This document shows positions 33,657 through 42,926 of a stretch of DNA of 64,000 nucleotides, piece after piece. Location of the stretch: contig NZ_RXNU01000018.1 of NCBI RefSeq assembly GCF_003966225.1, forward strand, positions 33,349 to 97,348. The letters run 5' to 3'. The notes below the pieces were generated by a model. That model ran no database searches, was not told the DNA's origin, and worked only from the letters and a program-made list of their open reading frames with translations. The DNA comes from Shewanella canadensis (GTDB taxonomy: Bacteria > Pseudomonadota > Gammaproteobacteria > Enterobacterales > Shewanellaceae). A program made the translations under genes and the position numbers. Every line of letters starts with the position of its first letter. Positions within the stretch are counted from its first letter, which is position 1.

Positions 33657-34751
33657 ATGTCCGGAAACAGTATTGGTCAGAATTTTGTGGTAACAACATT
33701 TGGTGAAAGCCACGGAAAAGCATTAGGGTGCATAATTGATGGATGCCCTCCCGGGCTTGAGCTCAATGAGGCCGACATGCAGCGCGATCTTGACCGCAGA
33801 CGTCCAGGTACTTCACGCTATACAACGGCAAGGCGTGAGCCCGACGAAGTGCGCGTACTCTCGGGGATCTTCGAGGGTAAAACCACCGGCACCTCTATCG
33901 GTTTGATGATCGAAAATACCGATCAGCGCAGCAAAGATTATTCGAATATTAAAGACCTTTTCCGTCCCGGACACGCCGATTATACCTACCAGCAAAAGTA
34001 TGGCCTGCGCGATTACCGTGGAGGCGGACGTTCATCGGCTCGTGAAACCGCGATGCGTGTGGCTGCAGGCGCGGTGGCAAAAAAATACCTTAAACAAGTT
34101 CATGGTATTGAAATTAACGGCTACCTGTCTCAACTCGGCCCGATAAAGGCTGAGACAATAGATTTTACTCAAATTGAACAAAATGCTTTTTTCTTCCCCG
34201 ATGAGTCTAAGCTCGATGAGCTTGATGAATATATGCGTAAGCTGATTAAAAGTGGCGACTCCATCGGTGCTAAAGTCAGCGTGGTCGCAACGGGTGTTCC
34301 CGTTGGACTAGGAGAGCCGGTATTTGACAGGCTCGACGCCGAAATTGCCCATGCCCTAATGGGGATTAATGCCGTAAAAGGGGTGGAGATAGGTGATGGT
34401 TTCGACGTCGTCAATCAGAAGGGATCTGAGCACAGAGACCTGATGTCACCACAAGGTTTTGCCTCAAATCATGCCGGCGGTATCTTAGGTGGAATATCTT
34501 CCGGTCAGCCTATTGTTGCCCACATAGCGATGAAGCCAACTTCCAGTATCAGTATTCCGGGTGAAAGTATGACGGCACAAGGCGATGTCGCCGAAGTGGT
34601 TACCAAAGGCCGCCACGATCCCTGTGTTGGTATTCGTGCGGTACCGATTGCTGAAGCCATGCTGGCGATTGTATTAATGGATCACCTCCTGAGACACAGA
34701 GCGCAGAATATGGATGTCAATAGTCAGACACCAGAGATAGGGATGCGTTAA
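33657..34751 (+). CDS. aroC: Chorismate synthase AroC
   Basis: Converts EPSP to chorismate with reduced FMN, the last common step of aromatic amino acid synthesis. The 364-aa protein starts MSGNSIGQNFVVTTFGESHGK, with the first signature GESHGKALGCIIDGCPPG. The second (RGGGRSSARETAMRVAAGAVAKK) and third (GIRAVPIAEAMLAIVL) are also present. Length is typical. The start ATG at 33657 follows AGGTGAAG. It is its own transcription unit between a MITE-like spacer and a terminator. Confidence 0.97.
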   Translation: MSGNSIGQNFVVTTFGESHGKALGCIIDGCPPGLELNEADMQRDLDRRRPGTSRYTTARREPDEVRVLSGIFEGKTTGTSIGLMIENTDQRSKDYSNIKDLFRPGHADYTYQQKYGLRDYRGGGRSSARETAMRVAAGAVAKKYLKQVHGIEINGYLSQLGPIKAETIDFTQIEQNAFFFPDESKLDELDEYMRKLIKSGDSIGAKVSVVATGVPVGLGEPVFDRLDAEIAHALMGINAVKGVEIGDGFDVVNQKGSEHRDLMSPQGFASNHAGGILGGISSGQPIVAHIAMKPTSSISIPGESMTAQGDVAEVVTKGRHDPCVGIRAVPIAEAMLAIVLMDHLLRHRAQNMDVNSQTPEIGMR

Positions 34752-34789
34752 CGCTTTTGCTCTCTGCTTAAGGGCTACACTCTCGATTG

Positions 34790-34812
34790 AAGGCGCATTT
34801 TGCGCCTTTTTT
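34790..34812 (+). terminator. Rho-independent terminator after aroC
   Basis: AAGGCGCA, a three-T loop and TGCGCCTT followed by Ts, 38 bases after the aroC stop. Confidence 0.92.
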
Positions 34813-34906
34813 ATACATGGATGTTTCTGATAAAAGCTTAACGTTTACCGCATTGACTAGTAATTGGTATAAAATACTGTTGCCCTCAATATTTAGAATA
34901 AAATCA

Positions 34907-36064
34907 ATGAATCAATCCGCTCAAGTTAGCACGCAGTTGCGTTGGATCAGCGCCTGTTATTTTTTCTTCTTTGCCATTCTCGGCGTGATGGTGCCTTATC
35001 TGGGGGTCTTCTTTGAGAACCGTGGTTTTAATCCCCAAGAGATAGGCTTCTTGTTGGCCATTTTGATGGCCACCCGTATCATAGCGCCAAATGTTTGGGC
35101 CATGGTGGCGGATAAAACGGGTATGCGCTCACAACTGATTAAGTGGGGGGCCGCAGCCGCTGCCGTCAGCTATCTGAGTTTTTTTTATGATGGCAGTTTC
35201 ACCTATCTAGCCATCAGTTTGAGTATCTATACTTTCTTCTGGAATGCCATTTTAGCCCAGCTCGAGGTGATAACACTCGAAACCTTAGGTGAAAATACCT
35301 CGCGTTACGGCTCCATTCGCAGCTTCGGTAGTTTAGGTTATCTGGTGTTTGTTGTGAGTGTCGGTTTTGCAATCAGCCTGTGGGGAACCGAGATTTTACC
35401 CTACATCGGCATGCTGCTGTTTATTGGCTTACTGATCAGTGCCTTGCCGCTGCCGTCAGACAGGGTGGTGGTTAAGCATCAAGCCGAAAAGCCAAAACTT
35501 AAAATTGATCGGGCCATATTCTGGTTTCTTATCTCCGCTATCTTGTTACAGATGAGTGCAGGGCCGTTTTATGGGTTCTTCGTCCTCTATCTGAAGCAGT
35601 CCGGTTACAGTGAGGCCATCGCGGGCATCTATGTCGCATTCGGTGTGCTCGCTGAGATCCTGATGTTTATGATAGCGCCGCGTCTATTGGGTCGCTTCGG
35701 GGTAAACAGACTATTGATCATCAGCCTGGGCTTTACCGGCGTTCGTTGGTTATTGATGGCATATTGTGTCGATAATTTTCTGTTGCTGGGTGTGAGTCAA
35801 CTCCTGCACGCGTTTACGTTTGGCTTAGTGCATGCCGCCTCCATTCAATTTGTGCATGGATACTTCGATATCAGTCATCGCAGTAAAGGTCAGGCACTGT
35901 ATGCAAGCTTAAGCTTTGGTGTTGGTGGGGCATTGGGGACCTGGCTCTGTGGTATGATCTGGGGAGATGGAAGTGGGGCTTCATTGGCGTGGGTTGCTGC
36001 GGCGGTCTGTGCATTTCTTGCTATGTTGGCTATCTTTTTTATCCCCCAAAAGGGTAAACATTAA
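34907..36064 (+). CDS. MFS transporter, HcaT/LacY-like
   Basis: A 385-aa inner-membrane protein with twelve predicted helices, of the major facilitator superfamily and close in pattern to 3-phenylpropionate (HcaT/MFS_1_like) transporters: YFFFFAILGVMVPYLGVFFENRGFNPQEIGFLLA at the start and the loop AMVADKTGMRSQLIKWGAA. The ATG at 34907 is chosen because it opens directly into the first helix; an upstream in-frame start would lie inside the aroC terminator. Real substrate unknown. The E. coli locus has mepA and yfcA here instead, so this is a lineage-specific neighbour. Confidence 0.85.
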   Translation: MNQSAQVSTQLRWISACYFFFFAILGVMVPYLGVFFENRGFNPQEIGFLLAILMATRIIAPNVWAMVADKTGMRSQLIKWGAAAAAVSYLSFFYDGSFTYLAISLSIYTFFWNAILAQLEVITLETLGENTSRYGSIRSFGSLGYLVFVVSVGFAISLWGTEILPYIGMLLFIGLLISALPLPSDRVVVKHQAEKPKLKIDRAIFWFLISAILLQMSAGPFYGFFVLYLKQSGYSEAIAGIYVAFGVLAEILMFMIAPRLLGRFGVNRLLIISLGFTGVRWLLMAYCVDNFLLLGVSQLLHAFTFGLVHAASIQFVHGYFDISHRSKGQALYASLSFGVGGALGTWLCGMIWGDGSGASLAWVAAAVCAFLAMLAIFFIPQKGKH

Positions 36065-36148
36065 CGTTAATCGCATGCCGGAATAGAACGCTGGTATTGA
36101 ACTCCGATATTCAGTGCGTGCGATCAAATATTTGTACAAGGACAAGTA

Positions 36149-37273
36149 ATGACAAGTCGGTTTCGTTTAGGTTTGATTATTAACCCTTTAGCGGGTCTGG
36201 GTGGTAGCGTCGCGCTTAAAGGCAGCGACGGTGTTGCTATGGAGGCGATAGCTAAAGGGGCTAAGCCTAAGGCTCACCTGCGAATGCAGCAGGCCCTTGA
36301 GGTGATCTTACCGTACCGGGAGCAGGTTGAAATTATTACGGCCTCGGGTCCAATGGGCGAAACCTTGGCATTGCAGATGGGCTTTCATGTTCGAGTCGTG
36401 CATGAAGTCGCTGATGAAACGCAGGCTGAAGATACTCAGGCTGTGGTTAAAGTCTTACTCAATGAAACATTAGATCTCTTGCTGTTTGCCGGTGGCGATG
36501 GGACAGCGCGCGATATCTTTGCTGTAGCCCATGACAATATGCCAGTGCTTGGTGTGCCTGCCGGAGTAAAAATCCATTCAGGGGTATATGGCATCACGCC
36601 TCATGCGTCGGGTATGGTGGTCAAGATGCTGCTCGACGGTGAACTTGTGAGCCTGATGGATGCCGATGTGATGGATATCGACGAAATCGCTTTTCGTGAA
36701 GGGCGGGTTAAGGCGCGCCGCTTTGGTGAAATGCTGGTGCCAGCCGAGCCCAGATATATTCAGGCCGTTAAGATGGGCGGGATTGAGAGCGATGAGCTGG
36801 TGCTTGCCGATATCGCTGCGGAGATTATCGGGGAGATGGAAGATGAGCTTTATATCATGGGCTCGGGCAGTACAGTCGCAGCTGTGATGGCTGAACTTAA
36901 TCTGGATAACACCTTGCTGGGTGTCGATCTTGTTAAATCTCACCAGCTTCTGGGTTCAGATTTGACGGCGATGCAACTCATCGAAATGACGGATGAATTG
37001 CCGACCAAGTTAGTGATAACCCTTATCGGTGGGCAAGGGCATATTCTGGGAAGAGGCAATCAACAGTTGTCACCGCCATTGATCAGGCGGATTGGAAAAG
37101 AGAATATTATTATTCTGGCGACAAAAACTAAGTTAAAAGCACTTGAAGGCAGGCCGTTAATTGTGGATAGTGGCGACCCTGAATTGGATCGGGAACTGTG
37201 TGGCTACTACCGGGTGATCACTGGCTATCATGATTATGTGATGTATCAGGTCGCAAATCCGGATCTAGACTGA
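36149..37273 (+). CDS. ATP-NAD kinase family protein (COG3199-like)
   Basis: A 374-aa protein with the nucleotide-binding signature of the NAD kinase/diacylglycerol kinase superfamily: LGLIINPLAGLGGSVALKGS at the N-terminus and LLLFAGGDGTARDIFAV near residue 115. It belongs to the larger ATP-NAD kinase family distinct from NadK, found in many marine bacteria and archaea. It may phosphorylate NAD or another polyol; activity is not proven by sequence. AAGGA precedes its ATG at 36149. Nothing in the flanks points to a pathway. Confidence 0.8.
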   Translation: MTSRFRLGLIINPLAGLGGSVALKGSDGVAMEAIAKGAKPKAHLRMQQALEVILPYREQVEIITASGPMGETLALQMGFHVRVVHEVADETQAEDTQAVVKVLLNETLDLLLFAGGDGTARDIFAVAHDNMPVLGVPAGVKIHSGVYGITPHASGMVVKMLLDGELVSLMDADVMDIDEIAFREGRVKARRFGEMLVPAEPRYIQAVKMGGIESDELVLADIAAEIIGEMEDELYIMGSGSTVAAVMAELNLDNTLLGVDLVKSHQLLGSDLTAMQLIEMTDELPTKLVITLIGGQGHILGRGNQQLSPPLIRRIGKENIIILATKTKLKALEGRPLIVDSGDPELDRELCGYYRVITGYHDYVMYQVANPDLD

Positions 37274-37355
37274 GTCACAACCGAACAAATATATTAAAGA
37301 GCGAGCTTATTTTGCTTGCTTCAAATCAAAATCACACTAAATGAGTGGAGTGGGT

Positions 37356-37625
37356 ATGTTAGAGAAGTATGAGCTGGCGTCAGAGAATTGGGTATCAAGC
37401 ATCGTTGAACAGGGTGATGATGATGCACTTTTTGCCAGTGGTTATCTTCAAGGACATTTTGCGGTTGTCTTGTCTCAGCTGGAAGTTGAAGACGATCAGG
37501 GTTTCGATGCCCTTAATGAAAAGATGCAAACCTGTCTGGTCTTGGCCAGAGAAGAGTTAGATGACAGAGATTTTTCACTCGTTGAAAATGCCTGGTCTGA
37601 GCTAAGTAAAGTCATCAAGGCTTAA
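37356..37625 (+). CDS. yfcL: YfcL family protein
   Basis: An 89-aa acidic protein of the YfcL family, of unknown function, conserved near mnmC and fabB in gammaproteobacteria. The ATG at 37356 is preferred because GGAG lies just upstream; an earlier in-frame start at 37341 has none. Ends SKVIKA. The next gene, the SPOUT methylase, begins about 16 bases later, so both may be one transcript. Confidence 0.82.
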   Translation: MLEKYELASENWVSSIVEQGDDDALFASGYLQGHFAVVLSQLEVEDDQGFDALNEKMQTCLVLAREELDDRDFSLVENAWSELSKVIKA

Positions 37626-37641
37626 TTGTTTGAGTAGTAAA

Positions 37642-38166
37642 ATGAAACGAAGTTATGTCAGTATCGGGTTAGTTAACCCCAAGAGTCCGACCAATGTGGG
37701 TGGGATCATGCGCGCTGCGGGTTGTTACCGTGTCGATTCGGTATTATTCACCGGCAAACGATACCTATTAGCCGCCAGCAATGGTAATGCCCAATACAAT
37801 ACCGATACCAAAGGTGCAAGCCAGCAGATCCCATTGACGGCTGTTGAGTCACTGGTCGACAGTTGTCCCGTTGGTGTGAAGATTATTTGTGTCGATTTGG
37901 TTGAAGGTGCAATACCACTTCCTGAATTTGAACATCCTGAGAAGGCTATCTATGTCTTCGGGCCCGAGGATGGCACCATCAGTCAGCAGGTGATCAATAA
38001 AGCCCACGCAGTCGTCTATGTCCCGACTGTCGGCTGTATGAACTTGGCCGCGTCAGTCAATGTCTTGTTGTATGACAGGTTATCTAAGTCGACTCAAACC
38101 ATAGCCAACGATGAACTGATCAGAGAAAGTCGTGATACCAATAACAGAGTCAGAGTCAAAAAATAA
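37642..38166 (+). CDS. SPOUT/TrmH-family RNA methyltransferase
   Basis: A 174-aa SAM-dependent RNA methylase with the trefoil-knot motifs of the SpoU/TrmH family: motif 1 LVNPKSPTNVGGIMRAAG, motif 2 IYVFGPEDG, motif 3 VYVPTVGCMNLAASVNVLLYD. It consists of the catalytic domain only. A TTG start four codons earlier (37630) is possible; I favour the ATG at 37642. Close to TrmL-type and other small members that 2'-O-methylate RNA; the target cannot be stated. Terminator follows. Confidence 0.85.
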   Translation: MKRSYVSIGLVNPKSPTNVGGIMRAAGCYRVDSVLFTGKRYLLAASNGNAQYNTDTKGASQQIPLTAVESLVDSCPVGVKIICVDLVEGAIPLPEFEHPEKAIYVFGPEDGTISQQVINKAHAVVYVPTVGCMNLAASVNVLLYDRLSKSTQTIANDELIRESRDTNNRVRVKK

Positions 38167-38184
38167 GAGTACAGAGATAAAAAG

Positions 38185-38208
38185 AAACCCAGCTAATCAG
38201 CTGGGTTT
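38185..38208. terminator. Rho-independent terminator between converging genes
   Basis: AAACCCAGCT and AGCTGGGTTT around AATC, 18 bases after the methylase stop and 57 bases past the mnmC stop on the other strand. The A and T runs on both sides allow use from either direction. Confidence 0.88.
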
Positions 38209-38264
38209 TGTTTATCTGATACCGTGGCATACGAGAGTGCTTTATGAGCTAGAGGCTTTATGAT

Positions 38265-40364
38265 TTAGAGCGCTTTGCCTTTAATGAGTTTTCTCATCCA
38301 AAAACGGTTGGGGTTGAGCATTTCAAGCATCGGCATGCTAAGAGGAACTATCTCTCCACACAGCTGTGCAGCTAGCGCCTCTGCCGCCAAAGGGCCAGAA
38401 GTTATCCCCCTCGAGCCCAGCCCTCCGAGAATAAACAAGCCCTTATGAGTCGGAGCGGGAGTCTCTTTCCAAAACTTAATGCTCTCTTTGGTATGTTGGT
38501 GTTGCTCATATTGAGTCAGCATCAAGTTGGTGTCGGGGGCACACCCCATCATAGGAGCATGATCTCGGGTCACCATACGTACGCCGACCCGCGCACTGTG
38601 CCCGGTAATATCCACATCTTCCGTCCAGGGCTTATCGACATAGCTATGTTTGATTTTATGTAGGTTTTCTACCTGTTCTACAGCGCAGTAATCGAGGTTT
38701 GTCGGGTTTTTCACATAACTGGCGCCGGTACAGTGAAATTTGTTATGCCCCGGAGTCAGGTAACCGTGGGAGCAAAGCACCGTGCTCAGTTTAGTTAGCG
38801 CATTTCGTGACGGAATGTGGCTGACCTGTCCACGAAACCCTGTGGCGGGGAGCTTCTCGCTCTGTTTAAACTGAGTGAGTCCCTGACCATTGGCTAACAC
38901 CAGATTGGCGAAGGGGCCGATTTCAAGCTCCTGCGAAGCTTCTTGTATATGGTTATCTGTAAAGTCAGTGTGGTTATCATCAACACGCTTATACAGATAC
39001 CAGAGCCCCTCTTTTTGTTCTATGCGTGTAATGTCGGCATTAAACTCTACGGTGACATCGCTTAGTCGAGCCGCCTTATCGAATGCGGCTCGGGTAAATT
39101 CGTGAGGGCATATCCAGCCGCCCAGCGGGTAATAGATCCCCGCTTTATCGATATCGATACCCGCTGTTTGTGTAGCCGAGGCAGCATCTATAAGGTAAGC
39201 CATCTTCTCATTCCAGCTTTGACCATTAATGATTTTGTCCAGTCGTGCGCTGCTGCGGGCATCGAAACCCGTTTGCAGTACGCCACAAAAGTCATAGGAG
39301 ACGGTAAACTCATCATCTATCAGTGCTTGCAGGCGGCGACGACTGAACAGGAACCCCTGTTGAAAGTAGTGACTTAAGTGGCCGTTATCCGGTGTGAGAA
39401 GCGGGTAGACGGCGCCTTGTTTATTCCCGGATGCTTGTTGGGCAAAACTTGCATCACTACAAAAAATGCGTACCTTTTTATTGCGCTGAGCAAGTGAGAG
39501 TGCCAAGTGTGTACTGGCTACTCCGCCGCCGATAATGGCTATTTCACCTTTACCGTCATTATTGTTGGCCGCTGTAATAGGGCAGTACTGAAACTTATCT
39601 GATTGTGCATGCCTTAACGCACGCCGCTCCAGCAGCGGGATATCATTACTATCAATGTCATTACTATCAATATCATTACGAATAGTATCAGCGAACTTGC
39701 TGTCAGTGGCTTTCTGAGTCCCAGGTACTGTGGTGTCAAGTAAGAGCCCCAGGCCGACCGTTTGAGCCAGAGCAGCAATGTGCTTGCTCTCTTCTCTATC
39801 GGGAGCACTAAAGGAGACCGTCGCATTATCACGGCTTAATTTAGCCATCTGCCAGAAGCTGGCTTCGTCGAGTGAGTCGGCTTCAATCTTTTCCGTGATA
39901 CTCCAATGGGCGATAAGCGCCGAATCGTCCGCCACCTTGTTTTTGACAGAGGTTGGTGCGATTTGCTGAAGCTGGCTCTGCGTGCTACCTAAGTAGATAT
40001 CGAGTATGAAGCGGCCATCATCGAAGATAAGTCGCTGGCAGCCCTCGATAGCAACAATATCCGCTCGAAGGAGAGCCTCTACCATGGTCGATTGTTCATC
40101 GTCCTGAGTGAGTCTTGAGTCAGGGGAGGCGAGTGAAGCCAGTTTTAGATTGAAGTCGGCCAGTGTATCGAAATGTGATTCGAAGATTTTTAAGTTTACG
40201 GCTCTCGAAGGGCTGTTTTTTCGTAAATAATGCCATAATGAGACTAGCAGCCTAGGGCAACCTAAGCCCAATTGACCTAAAGTGAGAGTCTGGCTGGCAT
40301 CGTTTTTGACGGGAAAAAGGGTGAAAATTGAGGATAAATGACCAGTTAACTTACTCATTTGCAT
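38265..40364 (-). CDS. mnmC: MnmC-like tRNA modification protein with degenerate methyltransferase half
   Basis: MnmC matures the wobble uridine of some tRNAs: a C-terminal FAD oxidase removes the carboxymethyl group from cmnm5s2U, and an N-terminal methyltransferase methylates the result. Here the FAD half is intact (dinucleotide motif IAIIGGGVASTHLALSLAQ; closing GGLGSRGITSGPLAAEAL). The N-terminal half is recognisable by alignment to E. coli (EGCQRLIFDDGRFILDIYLGS) but the SAM motif GFGTG reads GLGCP, the DGFAPxKNPxMW motif is gone, and about 60 N-terminal residues are missing. Start uncertain: ATG 40364 follows GAAGAA; an in-frame TTG at 40460 is the longest option. About 699 aa. The oxidase should work; the methylase probably not. 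Confidence 0.85.
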   Translation of the reverse strand: MQMSKLTGHLSSIFTLFPVKNDASQTLTLGQLGLGCPRLLVSLWHYLRKNSPSRAVNLKIFESHFDTLADFNLKLASLASPDSRLTQDDEQSTMVEALLRADIVAIEGCQRLIFDDGRFILDIYLGSTQSQLQQIAPTSVKNKVADDSALIAHWSITEKIEADSLDEASFWQMAKLSRDNATVSFSAPDREESKHIAALAQTVGLGLLLDTTVPGTQKATDSKFADTIRNDIDSNDIDSNDIPLLERRALRHAQSDKFQYCPITAANNNDGKGEIAIIGGGVASTHLALSLAQRNKKVRIFCSDASFAQQASGNKQGAVYPLLTPDNGHLSHYFQQGFLFSRRRLQALIDDEFTVSYDFCGVLQTGFDARSSARLDKIINGQSWNEKMAYLIDAASATQTAGIDIDKAGIYYPLGGWICPHEFTRAAFDKAARLSDVTVEFNADITRIEQKEGLWYLYKRVDDNHTDFTDNHIQEASQELEIGPFANLVLANGQGLTQFKQSEKLPATGFRGQVSHIPSRNALTKLSTVLCSHGYLTPGHNKFHCTGASYVKNPTNLDYCAVEQVENLHKIKHSYVDKPWTEDVDITGHSARVGVRMVTRDHAPMMGCAPDTNLMLTQYEQHQHTKESIKFWKETPAPTHKGLFILGGLGSRGITSGPLAAEALAAQLCGEIVPLSMPMLEMLNPNRFWMRKLIKGKAL

Positions 40365-40491
40365 ATTTTCTTCATGTTCTTTAGTCAATGAATTTACTCT
40401 ATGTCTCATATTAGGCATTATTTTACGCGTCTTTATGGAAAGCTGACCACTTAATTGCAATAAAAGCGATATTATAGCGTCAGCAAATTGG

Positions 40492-40518
40492 TACTAAACG
40501 TACTAAATGTACAGAATG
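40492..40518. repeat. Three 9-bp tandem repeats before fabB
   Basis: TACTAAACG, TACTAAATG and TACAGAATG stand directly upstream of the fabB ribosome site. A possible -10 (TATTAT) lies at 40470-40475, so the repeats fall in the leader or early transcript. Meaning unknown. Confidence 0.4.
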
Positions 40519-40528
40519 GATAGGAATA

Positions 40529-41740
40529 ATGAAAAGAGTCGTGATCACCGGACTTGGCGTCGTTTCAAGTATTGGTAACAATAAGCAAGAAGTCACTGAG
40601 TCACTAAAAGCTGGCCGCAGTGGTATCACTCATTCAGATCAGTTTGAGGAAATGAAGCTTCGCAGCCATGTCTGGGGCGACATCAAACTGGATCCTAAAG
40701 AACATATCGACCGTAAAGCACTGCGCTTTATGGGTAACGCGGCGGCTTATGCTTATATCGCCATGGCTGAAGCCATCGAAGATGCTGGTTTAACCGAAGA
40801 GCAGTACTCAGACCCTCGTGTCGGGATCATTGCCGGTTCCGGTGGTGCATCTTCTGCAAATCAAGTTACAGCTGCCGATATTCTTCGTGAGAAAAGTGTT
40901 AAGCGCGTAGGCCCTTATATCGTGCCCCGCATCATGTCGAGTACAGCAAGTGCGTGTTTAGCGACGCCTTTTAAAATTAAAGGTATGAACTACTCTATCA
41001 GCTCTGCTTGTGCTACCAGTGCACACTGTATCGGCCATGCGGCCGAGCTTATCCAAATGGGTAAGCAAGATATGGTTTTTGCCGGTGGCGCTGAAGAGGT
41101 CGATTGGACGCTGACTATGGGCTTCGACGCCATGGGCGCGTTGTCAACTAAGTACAACGACACACCTGAAAAGGCGTCACGTACTTATGATGCTGACCGT
41201 GATGGTTTTGTTATCTCTGGTGGCGGCGGAATCGTTGTTGTCGAAGAGCTTGAGCATGCCTTAGCTCGTGGCGCAAAAATCTACGCCGAAATTGTCGGTT
41301 ATGGCGCATCTTCAGATGGCTATGACATGGTTGCTCCATCGGGTGAAGGCGCGGTACGTTGTATGCAGATGGCTCTTGCCGATGTGGATACACCTATCGA
41401 TTACATCAACACTCATGGTACATCGACGCCTGTTGGTGATATGCGAGAGCTTGAAGCATTGCGTGAAACCTTCGGTGATGACTTACCTCCAATCGCATCG
41501 ACTAAGTCTCTGACCGGTCATGCACTAGGTGCCGCTGGCGCTCATGAGGCTATCTACAGCTTGATCATGATGGAAGATAGCTTCATCGCACCGAGTATCA
41601 ACATCGATAACCTGGACGAGAAAGCGGCCGGTATGCCAGTTGTGACTGAATACCGTGAAGCCGAGCTAAACACTGTGATGAGTAACAGTTTTGGTTTCGG
41701 TGGCACCAATGCCACTCTGGTTATGCGCAAGTATAAGTAA
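40529..41740 (+). CDS. fabB: Beta-ketoacyl-ACP synthase I (FabB)
   Basis: Condensing enzyme that elongates acyl-ACP with malonyl-ACP and is needed for unsaturated fatty acids. The 403-aa protein has the nucleophile Cys in SSACATSAHC (about 163), the two His in NTHGTSTPVGD (about 298) and LTGHALGAAGAHE (about 333), and the usual ending FGFGGTNATLVMRKYK. Divergent from mnmC as in E. coli. A weak FadR-like half-site (GACCACTT, 40445-40452) lies upstream, where E. coli FadR activates fabB; I rate it low. A strong terminator follows. Confidence 0.97.
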   Translation: MKRVVITGLGVVSSIGNNKQEVTESLKAGRSGITHSDQFEEMKLRSHVWGDIKLDPKEHIDRKALRFMGNAAAYAYIAMAEAIEDAGLTEEQYSDPRVGIIAGSGGASSANQVTAADILREKSVKRVGPYIVPRIMSSTASACLATPFKIKGMNYSISSACATSAHCIGHAAELIQMGKQDMVFAGGAEEVDWTLTMGFDAMGALSTKYNDTPEKASRTYDADRDGFVISGGGGIVVVEELEHALARGAKIYAEIVGYGASSDGYDMVAPSGEGAVRCMQMALADVDTPIDYINTHGTSTPVGDMRELEALRETFGDDLPPIASTKSLTGHALGAAGAHEAIYSLIMMEDSFIAPSINIDNLDEKAAGMPVVTEYREAELNTVMSNSFGFGGTNATLVMRKYK

Positions 41741-41794
41741 CTTTCTATTTGAAAGTTATACAAAGTGTTGTTAGCCGCTAATGCGGCATAGAGA

Positions 41795-41816
41795 GGGAGC
41801 TTAGGCTCCCTTTTTT
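41795..41816 (+). terminator. Rho-independent terminator after fabB
   Basis: GGGAGC, TTAG, GCTCCC and six Ts, 55 bases after the fabB stop. Confidence 0.92.
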
Positions 41817-42489
41817 GTTATTTGTTTTGTGGTTTTAATGGAATGGCCTCATCGCTATTAATTGCTTGCAGCAGGTGCCATATAAGGATATATCAATGTC
41901 GTTATCACATGGTCTAAAGTGTTCCCTACGCTTCAAAGACATTTCCCATATCCCTATGGGTCAGATGTGAAAGAACTACCTTATGTGTAAGTAATCCCTC
42001 GGAACGCTATAACTATTTTTATAAAGAGATCGCTCCCTATACGCTCTGCGGTTTCAAACAACATCCGTGTTTAAATGCCAGTTCGATAAAGTATGTCCAT
42101 ATACAAATGCCAGTTCAGTTTCCATGCTTCTCGTTCATAAGCTTATGGCTTTGCCATATTCACCCTATCTCTCGCTCGGAGAGTTTCACTATGTGAAACC
42201 TCGCCATGAAAGCCAAGCCCTCGAGCTTGCTTACACCTGACTATTTATCTCTTCGATTTAAGTTCTTGAGTAGTAGGGCTGGATGTTTTTAAACTCATTT
42301 TGGACAGAAATGCGTTAGAGATTTGGCTCTAGCTCATTGGATTTTCATTCAGAAATGTATGGCAATCAGATGTGCGATAACGCCTTGCTCAGTGGCGTGC
42401 TGAAGTTGGTTGCTTTTGTGCGGCCTTGTTGCACAAAAGAAGACAGCTTTACCACGTCCGATGCAGCAACTTGTGCATTTAACCAACTC
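41817..42489. other. Gene-free spacer with decayed repeat copies
   Basis: No gene is seen. At 41909-41965 lies a partial copy of the two-hairpin module (CATGGTCT...CTTCAAAGACATTTCC). At 42060-42120 AAATGCCAGTTC occurs twice beside short hairpins. At 42163-42260 lies a minus-strand partial copy of the dispersed repeat family (TCTCTTCGATTT end and a GTTTCAC hairpin shared with 43679-43789). Confidence 0.6.
42163..42260 (-). repeat. Dispersed repeat family, partial copy R1
   Basis: Reads on the minus strand from AAATCGAAGAGATAAATAG, then CAGGTGTAAG, to a GGTTTCAC-TATG-like hairpin and GAGAGATAGGG. It shares head, hairpin and tail with R3 at 43679-43789. Confidence 0.65.
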
Positions 42490-42879
42490 TCAGTATTTCG
42501 TTCCATCCTTATCACCATCAACAAGCCAGCCCCTGGCAGCCGATATCTCTGTCTCTCCGAAAAACTCAATGGGCACTGGCCTTAGACCTTTGGTGGTGAA
42601 CGCATGAATCAAATCCTCCCATCGTTCTTTATCACCAATGATCGCGATTTTATCAATGTAAGCATCATTTTTTTCCGCAAAGCTTATATCCTCCCATCCT
42701 TGCGCTTTTTCCCATCCTTGAAAATCACTAAGAACTACCAAGATCTTTATATTGCCTACAGCCTTAATGGCCGATTCACAGTTTCCTTGTGCTTGTCTCA
42801 GCTCTGCAATGCTCAGTTTTTTAGATACGTTGATCAAAAAAATATTAGAAGCTTCTTCAAGTCCAAATTCAATAGGCAT
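42490..42879 (-). CDS. SpoIIAA-like (STAS-fold) protein
   Basis: A 129-aa cytoplasmic protein of the SpoIIAA-like family (Pfam type DUF3478): NIFLINVSKKLSIAELRQAQ, a strand KILVVLSDFQGWE and IAIIGDKERWEDLIHAF. The family has the STAS/CRAL-TRIO-like fold and unknown function. AGGAGA stands seven bases before the ATG. The gene lies in a repeat-rich spacer, on the minus strand, 48 bases after an attC-like site in the same orientation, so it may be a captured integron cassette. Similar genes are frequent in Vibrio and Shewanella cassette arrays. Confidence 0.85.
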   Translation of the reverse strand: MPIEFGLEEASNIFLINVSKKLSIAELRQAQGNCESAIKAVGNIKILVVLSDFQGWEKAQGWEDISFAEKNDAYIDKIAIIGDKERWEDLIHAFTTKGLRPVPIEFFGETEISAARGWLVDGDKDGTKY

Positions 42880-42926
42880 TATTATCTCCTCGTAGATTTG
42901 TCATGCTTTAATTCTATTGTTATGCG

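Noticed and set aside
34787..34906. N-terminal extension of the MFS transporter
   Set aside because: It begins inside the aroC terminator and lacks the features of a first membrane segment.
42366..42490. Second attC after the SpoIIAA-like gene
   Set aside because: An AAGGCGTTATCG box is present on the minus strand, but no matching left half with paired inner arms could be found.
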